Source: Acidaminococcus intestini DSM 21505
GTDB lineage: Bacteria; Bacillota; Negativicutes; Acidaminococcales; Acidaminococcaceae
Direction of reading: 5' to 3'
Assembly (NCBI RefSeq): GCF_000425045.1
Contig: NZ_AULA01000015.1
Location: forward strand, 1 to 50,582
Length of the DNA: 50,582 nt
The notes under the pieces were generated by a model. It made no database searches and was not told the origin of the DNA. It saw only the letters and a list, made by a program, of their open reading frames with translations. The position numbers and the translations under genes are program-made. Positions 1-7,708 of this stretch are shown here, one piece after another (positions within the stretch are counted from its first letter, which is position 1; every line of letters begins with the position of its first letter).

Positions 1-1
1 G

Positions 2-298
2 AGGCAGAAGACTGAATTGGCTGCGAAGCGGGAGCTAAACAAATGGTTAGCTATGGTAATGGGCTACAACTTAGATGCTTTTAAAGGGATTTTAAGATCT
101 TTTAAAGATTGGGAGGCTGCAATTATTCAAGCAATTATCCAGCCATACTCCAATGGATTCACAGAAGGCTGTAACAACCTGATTAAGACGGTTAAGAGAG
201 TTGCATTTGGAATGCGTGATTTCAACAGATTTAGGAACCGGATTCTCTATGTGAATTGGCAAAAAAGGAACTCGGCAAATGCCTTGCCGAGTTCCTAA
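2..298 (+). CDS. ISL3-family transposase, C-terminal fragment (cut by window edge)
   Basis: The reading frame is open to the left edge, so only about the last 98 residues are seen. The segment YSNGFTEGCNN followed by LIKTVKRVAFGMRDFNRFRNRI matches the end of ISL3 (DDE) transposases, where the Glu of GFTEG is the last catalytic acid. The frame ends at a TAA that is part of a 13-bp stem-loop (266-296), and a terminal inverted repeat lies at 319-331. Function is DNA cleavage and strand transfer of the element. Whether the upstream part is intact cannot be judged here. Confidence 0.85.
   Translation, partial: RQKTELAAKRELNKWLAMVMGYNLDAFKGILRSFKDWEAAIIQAIIQPYSNGFTEGCNNLIKTVKRVAFGMRDFNRFRNRILYVNWQKRNSANALPSS
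266..296 (+). terminator. Stem-loop at the 3' end of the transposase gene
   Basis: A perfect 13-bp stem (266-278 with 284-296) and a 5-nt loop overlap the last codons and the first base of the stop codon. Only a short A-run follows on the plus strand, so it is a weak classical terminator. It may instead stabilise the transposase mRNA end. Confidence 0.5.
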
Positions 299-318
299 AA
301 GGCGATTTAGTTGTGGGG

Positions 319-331
319 CACCCCAACATTT
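319..331 (+). repeat. Right terminal inverted repeat of the left ISL3-like element
   Basis: CACCCCAACATTT at 319-331 is the exact reverse complement of AAATGTTGGGGTG at 50282-50294, which lies just upstream of a second transposase start. Position and orientation fit the right and left ends of two copies of the same type of IS. The exact outer boundary and any target duplication cannot be fixed from one end. Confidence 0.75.
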
Positions 332-346
332 GACAAAGAACCAAAT

Positions 347-395
347 AAAAAATCCCCAGTAATGAATCTCTCATCATTCCTTACTGGGGATTTTT
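347..395. terminator. Bidirectional rho-independent terminator
   Basis: A 15-bp stem (348-362 with 381-395) has an A-run on its 5' side and a T-run on its 3' side, so it can work in both directions. It separates the IS from the gdhA region. It probably belonged to a gene that preceded the IS insertion. Confidence 0.75.
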
Positions 396-474
396 GTCAT
401 CTCTCGATGAGGGGAGAAATTTCCGTGACCCCCTCCCCTCTAAGGGGAAGGAATCTTCTGCCGCCACACAAAAT

Positions 475-506
475 AAAAGAGGCGCCACCGAAGTGGCGCC
501 TCTTTT
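475..506 (-). terminator. Terminator of gdhA
   Basis: GAGGCGCCAC/GTGGCGCCTC stem with a CGAA tetraloop and A/T tails on both sides, 43 bp past the gdhA stop codon. The symmetry makes it active in both directions. Confidence 0.85.
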
Positions 507-548
507 GTTATCGTGTTTCACAAACACGAACCGTTGTGGGTTCTTAGA

Positions 549-1787
549 TTAAAGGCCTTTTCTCAGTTTGAGGGCTTCAGCAATCGTGCCGATAGCTACG
601 ATGTAAGCACCTACACGCATGGTGGTGTTGTACTTCTTAGCAGCATCGTAAACGTTTGCGAAAGCTTTGACCATCATCTGTTCCTGTCTGTCAACAACTT
701 CTTCTTCGGTCCAGAAGTATCTGTAGAGGTTCTGTACCCATTCGAAGTAGGAAACAGTTACGCCGCCGCCGTTAGCGAGAACGTCAGGAACAACTTCGAT
801 GCCTCTCTTATGGAGGATGACATCAGCTTTATCATCGGTCGGGCCGTTAGCAGCTTCGACGATCATCTTAGCTTTGATCTTGTCAGCGTTCTTTTCAGTG
901 ATCTGGAGTTCCAGAGCAGCCGGAATCAGAACATCAACATCCTGGAGAAGAACTTCGTCGCCGCTGATAGCGGTAGCACCAGGATAGCCTTTGATCAGGC
1001 CGTCATGAGCTTTGGCATATTCTTCAACTTTGTACGGATCCAGGCCGTTGGCATCATAGATACCGCCGGAGATATCGGACAGGGCAACAATCTTCAGGCC
1101 TTTATCGGCTGCGCATTTAGCAGTCCAGGAACCAACGTTGCCGAAGCCCTGGATAGCGATGGTTGCATCTTCCGGTTTGATGTTGTGGCGTTTCAGCAGT
1201 TCCAGCGTAGCGGTGATAACGCCACGGCCGGTAGCGGAGGTACGGCCAAGGGAGCCGCCCATGCAAACAGCTTTACCAGTGATAACACCCGGTTCGAACT
1301 GGCCTTTGATGATGGAGAATTCATCGGTCATCCAAGCCATGATCTGAGCGTTGGTGTTAACGTCAGGAGCAGGAATATCCATCTTTTCGCCGATAACCGG
1401 AGCAATCTTGTCGATGTAGCCACGGGTCAGTCTTTCGAGTTCGCCTTTGGAGAGCTTGCGAGGATCAACGATGACGCCGCCTTTGCCGCCGCCGTAAGGC
1501 AGACCAGCAATTGCGCATTTCGTGGTCATCCAGAAGCCCAGCGTCTTTACTTCATCCATGGAAACGTTCTGATGGAAACGAACGCCGCCTTTGCCCGGGC
1601 CAAGCACCGTGCTGTTGCAGGAACGATAGCCAGTGAATACTTCAACGTGACCATCATCCATCTTTACAGGGATGCTGACTTCAACCGTGCGTTCCGGGTT
1701 GGAGATGATCTTTTCGATGTTGGGATCCAAGTTGATCAGCTTGGAAGCTTCAGCCATAGGGATTTGTGCCATTTCAAATAAACTCAT
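549..1787 (-). CDS. gdhA: Glutamate dehydrogenase (NAD-type)
   Basis: 412 aa, full length for the hexameric Glu/Leu/Phe/Val dehydrogenase family. It carries out oxidative deamination of glutamate to 2-oxoglutarate and ammonia, the first step of glutamate fermentation in this group. Visible motifs are GPGKGGVRFH (61-72, substrate lysine K66), K90 in MTTKCA, the catalytic K102 in LPYGGGKGG, and a Rossmann GFGNVGSWTA in the second half. The start is supported by GGAGG at 1796-1800. Transcribed alone, with its own extended -10 promoter and terminator. The cofactor (NAD versus NADP) is inferred from family type and organism, not proved by sequence. Confidence 0.95.
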   Translation of the reverse strand: MSLFEMAQIPMAEASKLINLDPNIEKIISNPERTVEVSIPVKMDDGHVEVFTGYRSCNSTVLGPGKGGVRFHQNVSMDEVKTLGFWMTTKCAIAGLPYGGGKGGVIVDPRKLSKGELERLTRGYIDKIAPVIGEKMDIPAPDVNTNAQIMAWMTDEFSIIKGQFEPGVITGKAVCMGGSLGRTSATGRGVITATLELLKRHNIKPEDATIAIQGFGNVGSWTAKCAADKGLKIVALSDISGGIYDANGLDPYKVEEYAKAHDGLIKGYPGATAISGDEVLLQDVDVLIPAALELQITEKNADKIKAKMIVEAANGPTDDKADVILHKRGIEVVPDVLANGGGVTVSYFEWVQNLYRYFWTEEEVVDRQEQMMVKAFANVYDAAKKYNTTMRVGAYIVAIGTIAEALKLRKGL

Positions 1788-1834
1788 TTGTAGCGCCTCC
1801 TAAAAAATAGTATCTAATGAACCCTTACGAGCAC

Positions 1835-1843
1835 ATTATAGCA
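1835..1843 (-). promoter_or_regulatory. Candidate extended -10 promoter of gdhA
   Basis: On the minus strand TGC-TATAAT forms an extended -10 box about 50 bp upstream of the gdhA start. No good -35 hexamer lies at 16-18 bp, which is usual for extended -10 promoters. Confidence 0.5.
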
Positions 1844-1904
1844 CAATTCAGAGTTGACAGAGTATTTTTTTGTATTTTGTATACAATTTGTTTTTCTACA
1901 TCGA

Positions 1905-1929
1905 AAAAGCTAGGCACAGCCTAGCTTTT
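1905..1929 (-). terminator. Terminator of the HD-domain gene, overlapping its stop codon
   Basis: An 11-bp stem (1905-1915 with 1919-1929) with a 3-nt loop. Read on minus, the HD gene stop codon TAG (1921-1923) lies inside the stem, followed by a T-run. This compact layout ends the transcript directly at the stop codon. Confidence 0.75.
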
Positions 1930-3144
1930 CATTGTATTTGTAAATTGTTCGTAGACCTTGTCAAAAGGAATGCCAGCAATAATTTTTCCCTCATATTGCT
2001 TGGGCAGGGCCTTGATGACGCCGGCTAAATGACTCGAGGTGATGCCGCACTGGATGCTCAAAAACGCTTCCATAAAGGCCGCCAAGTGGTCGCAGCCCTT
2101 GAGCATGGCTCCGTCAATGGGTTCATAGCGGTCTTGGTTGTAGGCCTCGGGAATGTCCCCCGTAAGGAGCACCACACGCCCCTCTTTGCGGATCCGGTTC
2201 TGGAATTCATGCATGGTGAAGTTCATGATGTCGCCATGCCAGCTGTCAGGCAGGAGGGGCAGGAGGATTTCCTTCATCTGCCGGTTCTCGATTTCCTTGA
2301 TCAGGTCATCAAGGCCTTCGATGGACCGTTTGATGGGCGAAATGATATCCCGCGTAAGGACTTCGGGCAGGTCATGCCAAAGTCCACCCAAAAAGTCATT
2401 GACGACACGGCTGCGGCAGGCCCCCAGCTTGCGGGCACAGAAATAACCCATGATGGCCACCACCAACACATGCCCCATGACGGAAGTCTCAGGTACGCGG
2501 GGCGACTGGCTCCAGCGCTTTTGGAACCGCAGTTTTCCAATGAGGTCGACGAATTTGCGGGTCTTTCCTTCCATGGCAATCTTCTGGACGCCGGCAAGGT
2601 TATAATGCTCTTCCAGTTCATCCCGAATGGTGCTTTTGATCTCTTCAACGCCAAAGATGCCTTCATTCATATGGTAGATGATGCGGAACTCCCATTCCGT
2701 GGCAAGATAGTGGGCAGCGCGGAGGATCTGCTTTTCAAGGCTATGATCCTTTTCATCATAATAATGGCGCATTTTTTTCATGAAGTGACTGCCTTTTAAG
2801 GAAGGAATGCGCTGCTCCAGTTCCCGGTAGACCCACTTATTGAGAAGAGGGCCCTTTTCACGCATGAGTTCATGGTAGATGGGCGGCTTGATGTCCGTCA
2901 GGACGACGCGGTGCAAAAATTCAAAGATGCCGCCTTCAACAAGGACTTCCCAATCAAGACGCGCTCCATGATCTTGTTCTTCACAGCGGGCAAGAACGTA
3001 CATGATCATCATTTTATGGGCCTGCTTATCCAGTTCCGTAAAGCCCTGGGGCCGGATATGATCGTTCCAGCGCTGAATATGGGCAGCTTCAAAGATAAAT
3101 TCAATAAGATCCCGGGGAAGTCCCAAGGTTTCAAGTGCGGTCAT
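1921..3144 (-). CDS. Tandem HD-domain phosphohydrolase, YfbR-like
   Basis: 407 aa. The C-terminal half carries E219-x5-H225 and H257-D258 in WHDLPEVLTRDIISPIK, close to the HDASEVLTGDLPTPVK signature of the 5'-nucleotidase YfbR, so a metal-dependent phosphohydrolase is likely. The N-terminal half repeats the layout (RW at 25-26, E37-x5-H43, H78-R79 then VLTDIKPPIY), but Asp of the HD pair is Arg, so that copy is probably non-catalytic. The start is supported by AAAGGAG 6 nt upstream. Transcribed alone, towards the gdhA promoter. The substrate is unknown. Confidence 0.75.
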   Translation of the reverse strand: MTALETLGLPRDLIEFIFEAAHIQRWNDHIRPQGFTELDKQAHKMMIMYVLARCEEQDHGARLDWEVLVEGGIFEFLHRVVLTDIKPPIYHELMREKGPLLNKWVYRELEQRIPSLKGSHFMKKMRHYYDEKDHSLEKQILRAAHYLATEWEFRIIYHMNEGIFGVEEIKSTIRDELEEHYNLAGVQKIAMEGKTRKFVDLIGKLRFQKRWSQSPRVPETSVMGHVLVVAIMGYFCARKLGACRSRVVNDFLGGLWHDLPEVLTRDIISPIKRSIEGLDDLIKEIENRQMKEILLPLLPDSWHGDIMNFTMHEFQNRIRKEGRVVLLTGDIPEAYNQDRYEPIDGAMLKGCDHLAAFMEAFLSIQCGITSSHLAGVIKALPKQYEGKIIAGIPFDKVYEQFTNTMKS

Positions 3145-3330
3145 GGCAGCTCCTTTCCCCTGCTTTCCGGCAGGTGCCCTTCTTTATGGAATCATTCTTT
3201 TGATGCTCTTATTATACCCTTTTCTCATGGTCTCTGGGGGCATTTTTCGGGGCTCCATCGACTGTTTCACAAAAAATTCGTGCTTTTTTCCCTCTTTTTC
3301 AAAAATCACGGCCTTTTTCCGCAAAAATCT

Positions 3331-3359
3331 TTGTACAAATCCCGCCTATGCTATATAAT
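3331..3359 (+). promoter_or_regulatory. Sigma-A-type promoter of potABCD
   Basis: TTGTAC (3331-3336), a 17-bp spacer and a perfect TATAAT (3354-3359). The transcript would begin near 3366 and carry a leader of about 95 nt with two dyads (3389-3412 and 3445-3457). Confidence 0.75.
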
Positions 3360-3388
3360 GGTAAGACATCCTTAAAAATTTGCATGAC

Positions 3389-3420
3389 CGCTGATTTTTA
3401 GCCAAATCAGCGCTTTTCTT
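3389..3420 (+). promoter_or_regulatory. Leader stem-loop with pyrimidine tail, possible attenuator of potABCD
   Basis: CGCTGATTT/AAATCAGCG stem (3389-3397 with 3404-3412), a 6-nt loop, then CTTTTCTT. It lies between the promoter and potA. The tail is a poor but possible terminator tract. No known riboswitch consensus was recognised. Confidence 0.4.
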
Positions 3421-3444
3421 GCGAAAATCCACTGATAGAGAAAG

Positions 3445-3457
3445 GTTGTGACACAAC
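3445..3457 (+). promoter_or_regulatory. Palindrome between ribosome-binding site and potA start
   Basis: GTTGTG-A-CACAAC is a perfect 6-bp dyad starting right after the purine-rich GAAAGG and ending 4 nt before the ATG. The linear distance from GAAAGG to the ATG is about 16 nt, which is too long, and folding of the dyad would shorten it. It could equally be a DNA operator. Confidence 0.4.
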
Positions 3458-3461
3458 AAAG

Positions 3462-4469
3462 ATGAAAGAGATGATCCGACTGGTAGGCATTACCAAGGAA
3501 TTTGAACAAAATACCATCATCCCTACCTTGGACCTTACCATTGGCGACGGAGAATTTGTCACCCTCCTCGGCCCTTCGGGCTGCGGCAAGACGACCATCC
3601 TCCGCATGATTGCCGGCCTTGAGCATCCGACGACTGGTCATATTTATTTGGATGACGAGGACGTGACCTCCCTTGCGCCCTATAAAAGGAATGTCAACAT
3701 GGTGTTCCAGCACTATGCCCTCTTCCCGCATATGACGGTTGAAGACAATATTCGCTTTGGCCTCATGATGAAAAAGGTGCCCAAGGAGGAACAGGATAAG
3801 CGCATCGATCAAGTGCTCTACCTCACGCAGCTGGAAAACCTCCGCTACCGCAAACCGCAGCAGATGAGCGGCGGCCAGCAGCAGCGCGTAGCCATTGCCA
3901 GAGCCGTCGTCAATAACCCTAAGGTGTTGCTTCTTGACGAACCGCTGGGTGCCCTTGACTATAAACTGCGCAAAAAGATGCAGCTTGAACTGAAGAATCT
4001 CCAGCGCGGGCTTGGCATCACTTTCATCTATGTTACGCACGATCAGGAAGAAGCCCTCACCATGAGTGATCGGGTCATCATCGTAAAGGACGGCCGCATT
4101 GAGCAGGACGACCCGCCTGCGGCCATCTACCAATATCCCAAGAGCCAGTTTGCCGCAGGCTTTATTGGTGAAAACAACTTCTTTGACATTGAAGGCGATG
4201 AGGACCACGTCCTTGCCGTAAGGCCCCAGTTCATCGAGGTCTCCAAGGAAAGCGAGGACCTTGAAGGAACGCCCAAGGAACCTTTCTATTATGGATCCGT
4301 TGTGGAACTGCTGTTTACGGGGACTTTTGATAAGGTCTTTATCCGGCTGGACAACACCAACCAAATGGTGACAGCCTACCAATATTATGATGACAAGAAA
4401 CGGTGGAAGGCGGACGACCGCGTTGGCATCAGATGGAACGCCGAAGAAGCCGTGAAGGTGATAAAATGA
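3462..4469 (+). CDS. potA: Polyamine ABC transporter, ATP-binding subunit
   Basis: 335 aa. ATPase that drives spermidine/putrescine uptake through PotB-PotC. Motifs: Walker [10 protein letters not shown] (37-45), Q-loop at Q83, signature MSGGQ (135-139), Walker B VLLLDE (155-160), D-loop ALD and H-loop VTHDQ, followed by a C-terminal TOBE-like regulatory region. First gene of potABCD, and its stop overlaps the potB start (ATGA). The start codon follows a 13-bp palindrome that sits between the best ribosome-binding site (GAAAGG, about 3440-3445) and the ATG. Substrate is inferred from the operon; other polyamine-like compounds are possible. Confidence 0.92.
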   Translation: MKEMIRLVGITKEFEQNTIIPTLDLTIGDGEFVTLLGPSGCGKTTILRMIAGLEHPTTGHIYLDDEDVTSLAPYKRNVNMVFQHYALFPHMTVEDNIRFGLMMKKVPKEEQDKRIDQVLYLTQLENLRYRKPQQMSGGQQQRVAIARAVVNNPKVLLLDEPLGALDYKLRKKMQLELKNLQRGLGITFIYVTHDQEEALTMSDRVIIVKDGRIEQDDPPAAIYQYPKSQFAAGFIGENNFFDIEGDEDHVLAVRPQFIEVSKESEDLEGTPKEPFYYGSVVELLFTGTFDKVFIRLDNTNQMVTAYQYYDDKKRWKADDRVGIRWNAEEAVKVIK

Positions 4470-5326
4470 AGCGGGGAAAGCTCCTTGTCGTCCCGGCCAT
4501 GGGATGGCTGACCCTCTTTTTTGCCCTGCCCCTCCTTATCGTCGTGGTCGTGTCCTTTGCGTCCCGTACCGCCTACGGGCAAGTCGTCTTTAACTGGACG
4601 CTCGCAAACTACACTCGCTTTTTCGAGCCTCTGTACCTGACGATTTTTGCATCGACCCTCGTCACGGCCTTCGTGACAACGCTCCTTACTTTTGCCATGG
4701 GCTACCCCGTAGCCTACACCATTGCTATGATCCTGCCCAAAAAGTGGCAGCAGGCGGGCATCATCCTCGTCATGATTCCTTTTTGGATCAACTTCCTGAT
4801 CCGCTCCTTTGCGTGGGTCATCATCCTGCGTTCCCAAGGACTTGTCAATACGTTCCTCCTCTACATGGGATTCATTGAAAAGCCGCTCAACCTGCTCTAT
4901 AATGACGCAGCCGTCCTTCTGGGCATGGTCTACGCCTTGCTTCCTTTTATGGTGCTTCCCATCTATGTTTCCCTGGAACAGATGGATAAAAGGCTCCTGG
5001 AAGCAGCCAGCGATCTTGGTGCCCCGCCCAGCGTGGCCTTCCGCAAGGTGACCCTGCCCCTTACCATGCCCGGTGTAGCCGCAGGTTCCATCCTCGTCTT
5101 CATTTCTTCGTTGGGGATGTTCGTCGTTCCGGATATCATGGGCGGCGCCAAAAGCGCGCTCATGGGCAACATCATCCAGAACCAGTTCCTTGCTGCACGC
5201 GATTGGCCCTTTGGCAGTGCCCTTTCAATCATCCTGGCATTTTTGGCCCTGTTGATGATCCTTTTGTACTACAAGGCCCTTCAGGCCCAGAAAGGAGGCG
5301 CCCAGCATGCAAAAAACCTGGCGTAG
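4466..5326 (+). CDS. potB: Polyamine ABC transporter, permease subunit 1
   Basis: 286 aa when started at the ATG overlapping the potA stop; a longer in-frame start at 4403 lies inside potA and is less likely. Six hydrophobic segments are visible. The EAA loop that contacts PotA is [22 protein letters not shown], with the family's conserved Gly. It forms the inner-membrane channel with PotC. Its end overlaps potC by 20 bp, indicating translational coupling. Confidence 0.9.
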   Translation: MKRGKLLVVPAMGWLTLFFALPLLIVVVVSFASRTAYGQVVFNWTLANYTRFFEPLYLTIFASTLVTAFVTTLLTFAMGYPVAYTIAMILPKKWQQAGIILVMIPFWINFLIRSFAWVIILRSQGLVNTFLLYMGFIEKPLNLLYNDAAVLLGMVYALLPFMVLPIYVSLEQMDKRLLEAASDLGAPPSVAFRKVTLPLTMPGVAAGSILVFISSLGMFVVPDIMGGAKSALMGNIIQNQFLAARDWPFGSALSIILAFLALLMILLYYKALQAQKGGAQHAKNLA

Positions 5327-6104
5327 TACGCTCCTTGTGGCCTACACCTTGGCCATCCTGGCCTTTTTGTACCTGCCGCTATTTATCCTTACCCTCTATT
5401 CCTTCAACGATTCCCGCATCAATGCCGTCTGGGCCGGCTTTACGCTCAAATGGTATGCGTCCCTGCTCAGCAATGACCGCGTCCTTGAGGCCCTGACCAA
5501 TTCCCTGCTCATCGCTTCCATTACAACGGTCGTGACAACGATCATGGGAACCTTCGCTGCCATTGCCCTCCATCGCTACCAATACCGTTCGAAAACCGTT
5601 CTCAACAGTCTGCTCTACCTTCCGATCCTCATCCCGGAAATTGTCATGGGGCTGTCGCTTTTGATCCTTTTTTCCCAGCTCGGTCTTTCCCTTGGGAAAC
5701 CGACCCTGATTGTGGCGCACATCACGTTCTGCCTGTCCTTTGTCATCATCACCGTCGGAGCCCGTCTGGAAGGAAGCCGGCAGGATATCGAAGAGGCCGC
5801 CAGCGACCTTTACGCGACGCCGCTGCAGGCCTTCCGCTATGTAACGCTTCCCATGATTGCGCCAGGCATCATCGCCGGGGCCCTCATGGCCTTTACCCTT
5901 TCCATCGATGACTTTGTCATCAGCTTCTTTGTGGCGGGCCCTGATTCGACGACCCTGCCCCTTTACATCTATGCCATGGTTAAACGGGGCATTTCCCCGC
6001 AGATCAACGCCCTTTCCACCTGTATGATGCTGGTCACGGTTTCCCTTGTGGTCGTAAGCCAGCTTTTGCAGATGAAGAGCCTCCATGATACCCGAAAGGA
6101 GTAA
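5307..6104 (+). CDS. potC: Polyamine ABC transporter, permease subunit 2
   Basis: 265 aa, the usual PotC length. Membrane protein with about six spanning segments and the EAA motif EEAASDLYATPLQAFRYVTLP near residue 165. AAAGGAGG lies 8 nt before the ATG, inside the end of potB. Pairs with PotB to form the translocation path. Confidence 0.9.
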   Translation: MQKTWRSTLLVAYTLAILAFLYLPLFILTLYSFNDSRINAVWAGFTLKWYASLLSNDRVLEALTNSLLIASITTVVTTIMGTFAAIALHRYQYRSKTVLNSLLYLPILIPEIVMGLSLLILFSQLGLSLGKPTLIVAHITFCLSFVIITVGARLEGSRQDIEEAASDLYATPLQAFRYVTLPMIAPGIIAGALMAFTLSIDDFVISFFVAGPDSTTLPLYIYAMVKRGISPQINALSTCMMLVTVSLVVVSQLLQMKSLHDTRKE

Positions 6105-6107
6105 GCT

Positions 6108-7169
6108 ATGAAAAAATTCCGCACCCTTTTTACCCTCATCTTGGCCCTTTTCCTCCTTGCTGCTGCCGGCTGCGGCGGCGGAAAGGAAACAAAAAAAGAA
6201 GAAGGCCGTGTCCTCAACATTTTTAGCTGGGCTGATAACTTCAATCCTGAAGTCATCAAGGAATTCGAGAAAAAATATGACTGCAAGATCAACTATGACG
6301 TCTTTGCCAATAATGAAGAACTCCTTGCCAAACTGCAGGCCGGCGGCGCCCAATATGATGTTATCCAGCCTTCGGACTACATGGTCACGACCATGAAAAA
6401 ACTGGGCCTTTTGGAAAAACTCGACAAGAGTAAGATGCCCAATACGGAATTCGTCATGGATAAGCTCAAAAAGAATACCTTTGACCCCAATGGTGAATAT
6501 TCCGTCGTCTACACCTGGGGTATGACAGGCATCATCTACAACAAGAAATACGTCAAAACGGCTCCGACCAGCTGGCAGGATCTGTGGAACCCTGTATACA
6601 AGGGACGCGTCATCCTCCTCAACGACAGCCGTGAAGTCATTGGCATGGCCCTCAAGAAACATGGTTTTTCCAACAACGCAACGGATCCGGGCCAGATTGA
6701 CATTGCCTTCAAGGACCTCAAGACCCTGGCGCCGAACGTCCTTGCTTACGATACGGATTCCATCAAGCAGAAATTCATTGCTGAAGAAGCGTGGATCGGG
6801 ATGATGTGGTCCGGCGATGCCCACTTTGTCCATAATGACAATCCCGATGTCGGCTTTGTCATTCCTAAGGAAGGAACCACCGTTTGGGCCGATACACTGG
6901 CCATTCCCAAAGGCGCCAAGCACAAAGAGCTGGCAGAAGCCTTCATCAACTTCCTCTACGATCCGGAAGTCAGCGTCAAAAACTATGAATACATTGGCTA
7001 CAATGACCCGAACACGAAGGCCACTTCCCTTCATAAAAAAGACTTCATCAACGATCCCATGTTGAAGATGGCTGTTGACGAAATCGATAAGGGCGAATGG
7101 CTCACCGATATCGGCGATGCGATTACCCTTTATGACAAGGATTGGACGGAACTGAAGACCATCAAATAA
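6108..7169 (+). CDS. potD: Polyamine-binding lipoprotein
   Basis: 353 aa extracytoplasmic solute-binding protein. A lipoprotein signal is clear: MKKFR, a hydrophobic stretch and lipobox LAAAGC with Cys22 as the lipidated residue. The mature part begins LNIFSWADNF, typical of PotD/PotF, and contains YDVIQPSDYMV and the later AEEAWIGMMWSGDA. It starts 3 nt after the potC stop and is the last gene of the operon. In an outer-membrane Negativicute it would sit on the periplasmic side of the inner membrane. Confidence 0.92.
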   Translation: MKKFRTLFTLILALFLLAAAGCGGGKETKKEEGRVLNIFSWADNFNPEVIKEFEKKYDCKINYDVFANNEELLAKLQAGGAQYDVIQPSDYMVTTMKKLGLLEKLDKSKMPNTEFVMDKLKKNTFDPNGEYSVVYTWGMTGIIYNKKYVKTAPTSWQDLWNPVYKGRVILLNDSREVIGMALKKHGFSNNATDPGQIDIAFKDLKTLAPNVLAYDTDSIKQKFIAEEAWIGMMWSGDAHFVHNDNPDVGFVIPKEGTTVWADTLAIPKGAKHKELAEAFINFLYDPEVSVKNYEYIGYNDPNTKATSLHKKDFINDPMLKMAVDEIDKGEWLTDIGDAITLYDKDWTELKTIK

Positions 7170-7178
7170 ATAAACTGG

Positions 7179-7207
7179 GACCGCTCTTGTGAGGGCGGTC
7201 TTTTTTT
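7179..7207 (+). terminator. Terminator of potABCD
   Basis: GACCGC/GCGGTC stem extended by two weaker pairs, followed by seven T residues, about 10 bp after the potD stop. Confidence 0.85.
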
Positions 7208-7296
7208 ACGGCAAGAAAGACGCTCCTTACGGGGTATCTAGAATATCGATGGCTAAATGCCTTGTAATTTTTAGGAAAAGGACTACAATATTAAAC

Positions 7297-7320
7297 GCGG
7301 CAGGGTGATTCCCCTGCCGC
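7297..7320 (+). promoter_or_regulatory. Leader stem-loop upstream of the 78-aa gene
   Basis: GCGGCAGGG/CCCTGCCGC stem (7297-7305 with 7312-7320), 6-nt loop, then TGATTTT. It ends 9 bp before the purine-rich ribosome-binding site. It could be a weak terminator or a 5' stabilising element of the following short mRNA. Confidence 0.45.
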
Positions 7321-7344
7321 TGATTTTGCGAGGGGGTAATGACC

Positions 7345-7581
7345 ATGACAGAAAAAGATTATGAAACCAAGGTCCAGGAGATTGCGCAAAGCGCCTGCTA
7401 CGACAAGGCAGAGAAATTGGACCTTACCTATAAAGGCTACCACGTATTTGATGCCCAAGGGACTTCAAGTGTCCTTTCCGGCTATCCGCTCTTCATCCTT
7501 GCGGGAAAAGGAACGGTCCGCCGCGCCGATATCCATGAAACATACGATATCATGGGAGCACTGACGCAGGAAGCACGCTAA
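7345..7581 (+). CDS. Unknown 78-aa protein
   Basis: I do not recognise the family. The second of two close ATGs (7345) is preferred because GAGGGGG lies 8 nt before it but only 2 nt before 7339. The protein is soluble, with no signal peptide or membrane segment. It has one cysteine (SACYDKAEKL) and a central YKGYHVFDAQG...GYPLFILAGKG that suggests beta strands, then an acidic/His tail. It is flanked by its own leader hairpin (7297-7320) and a strong terminator (7589-7632), so it is a separate monocistronic unit and likely a real gene. Confidence 0.65.
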   Translation: MTEKDYETKVQEIAQSACYDKAEKLDLTYKGYHVFDAQGTSSVLSGYPLFILAGKGTVRRADIHETYDIMGALTQEAR

Positions 7582-7588
7582 GAAAGTC

Positions 7589-7632
7589 AAAGGGCGTGCG
7601 AAGGAATGCAGATTTCTTCGCACGCCCTTTTT
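7589..7632 (+). terminator. Strong terminator after the 78-aa gene
   Basis: Perfect 15-bp stem (7589-7603 with 7616-7630) ending in a T-run. It separates the small gene from the permease gene at 7709. Confidence 0.9.
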
Positions 7633-7708
7633 CTTGTCTGGGACAAGGTCCCATAGTATACTGAAGATATAAGAAATCATTTCATGAAGAAAGCAGCGTG
7701 ATACAAGC

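Noticed and set aside
513-1781. 422-aa open frame on plus opposite gdhA
   Set aside because: It lies fully antisense to a clear glutamate dehydrogenase, with no family features; an artefact of codon bias.
5379-7034. 551-aa open frame on minus opposite potC and potD
   Set aside because: Antisense to well-supported transporter genes, with a low-complexity His/Asp/Gly-rich product.
7634-7708. Thiamine pyrophosphate riboswitch before cytX
   Set aside because: The gap after the preceding terminator is only about 75 bp and lacks the conserved CUGAGA core.
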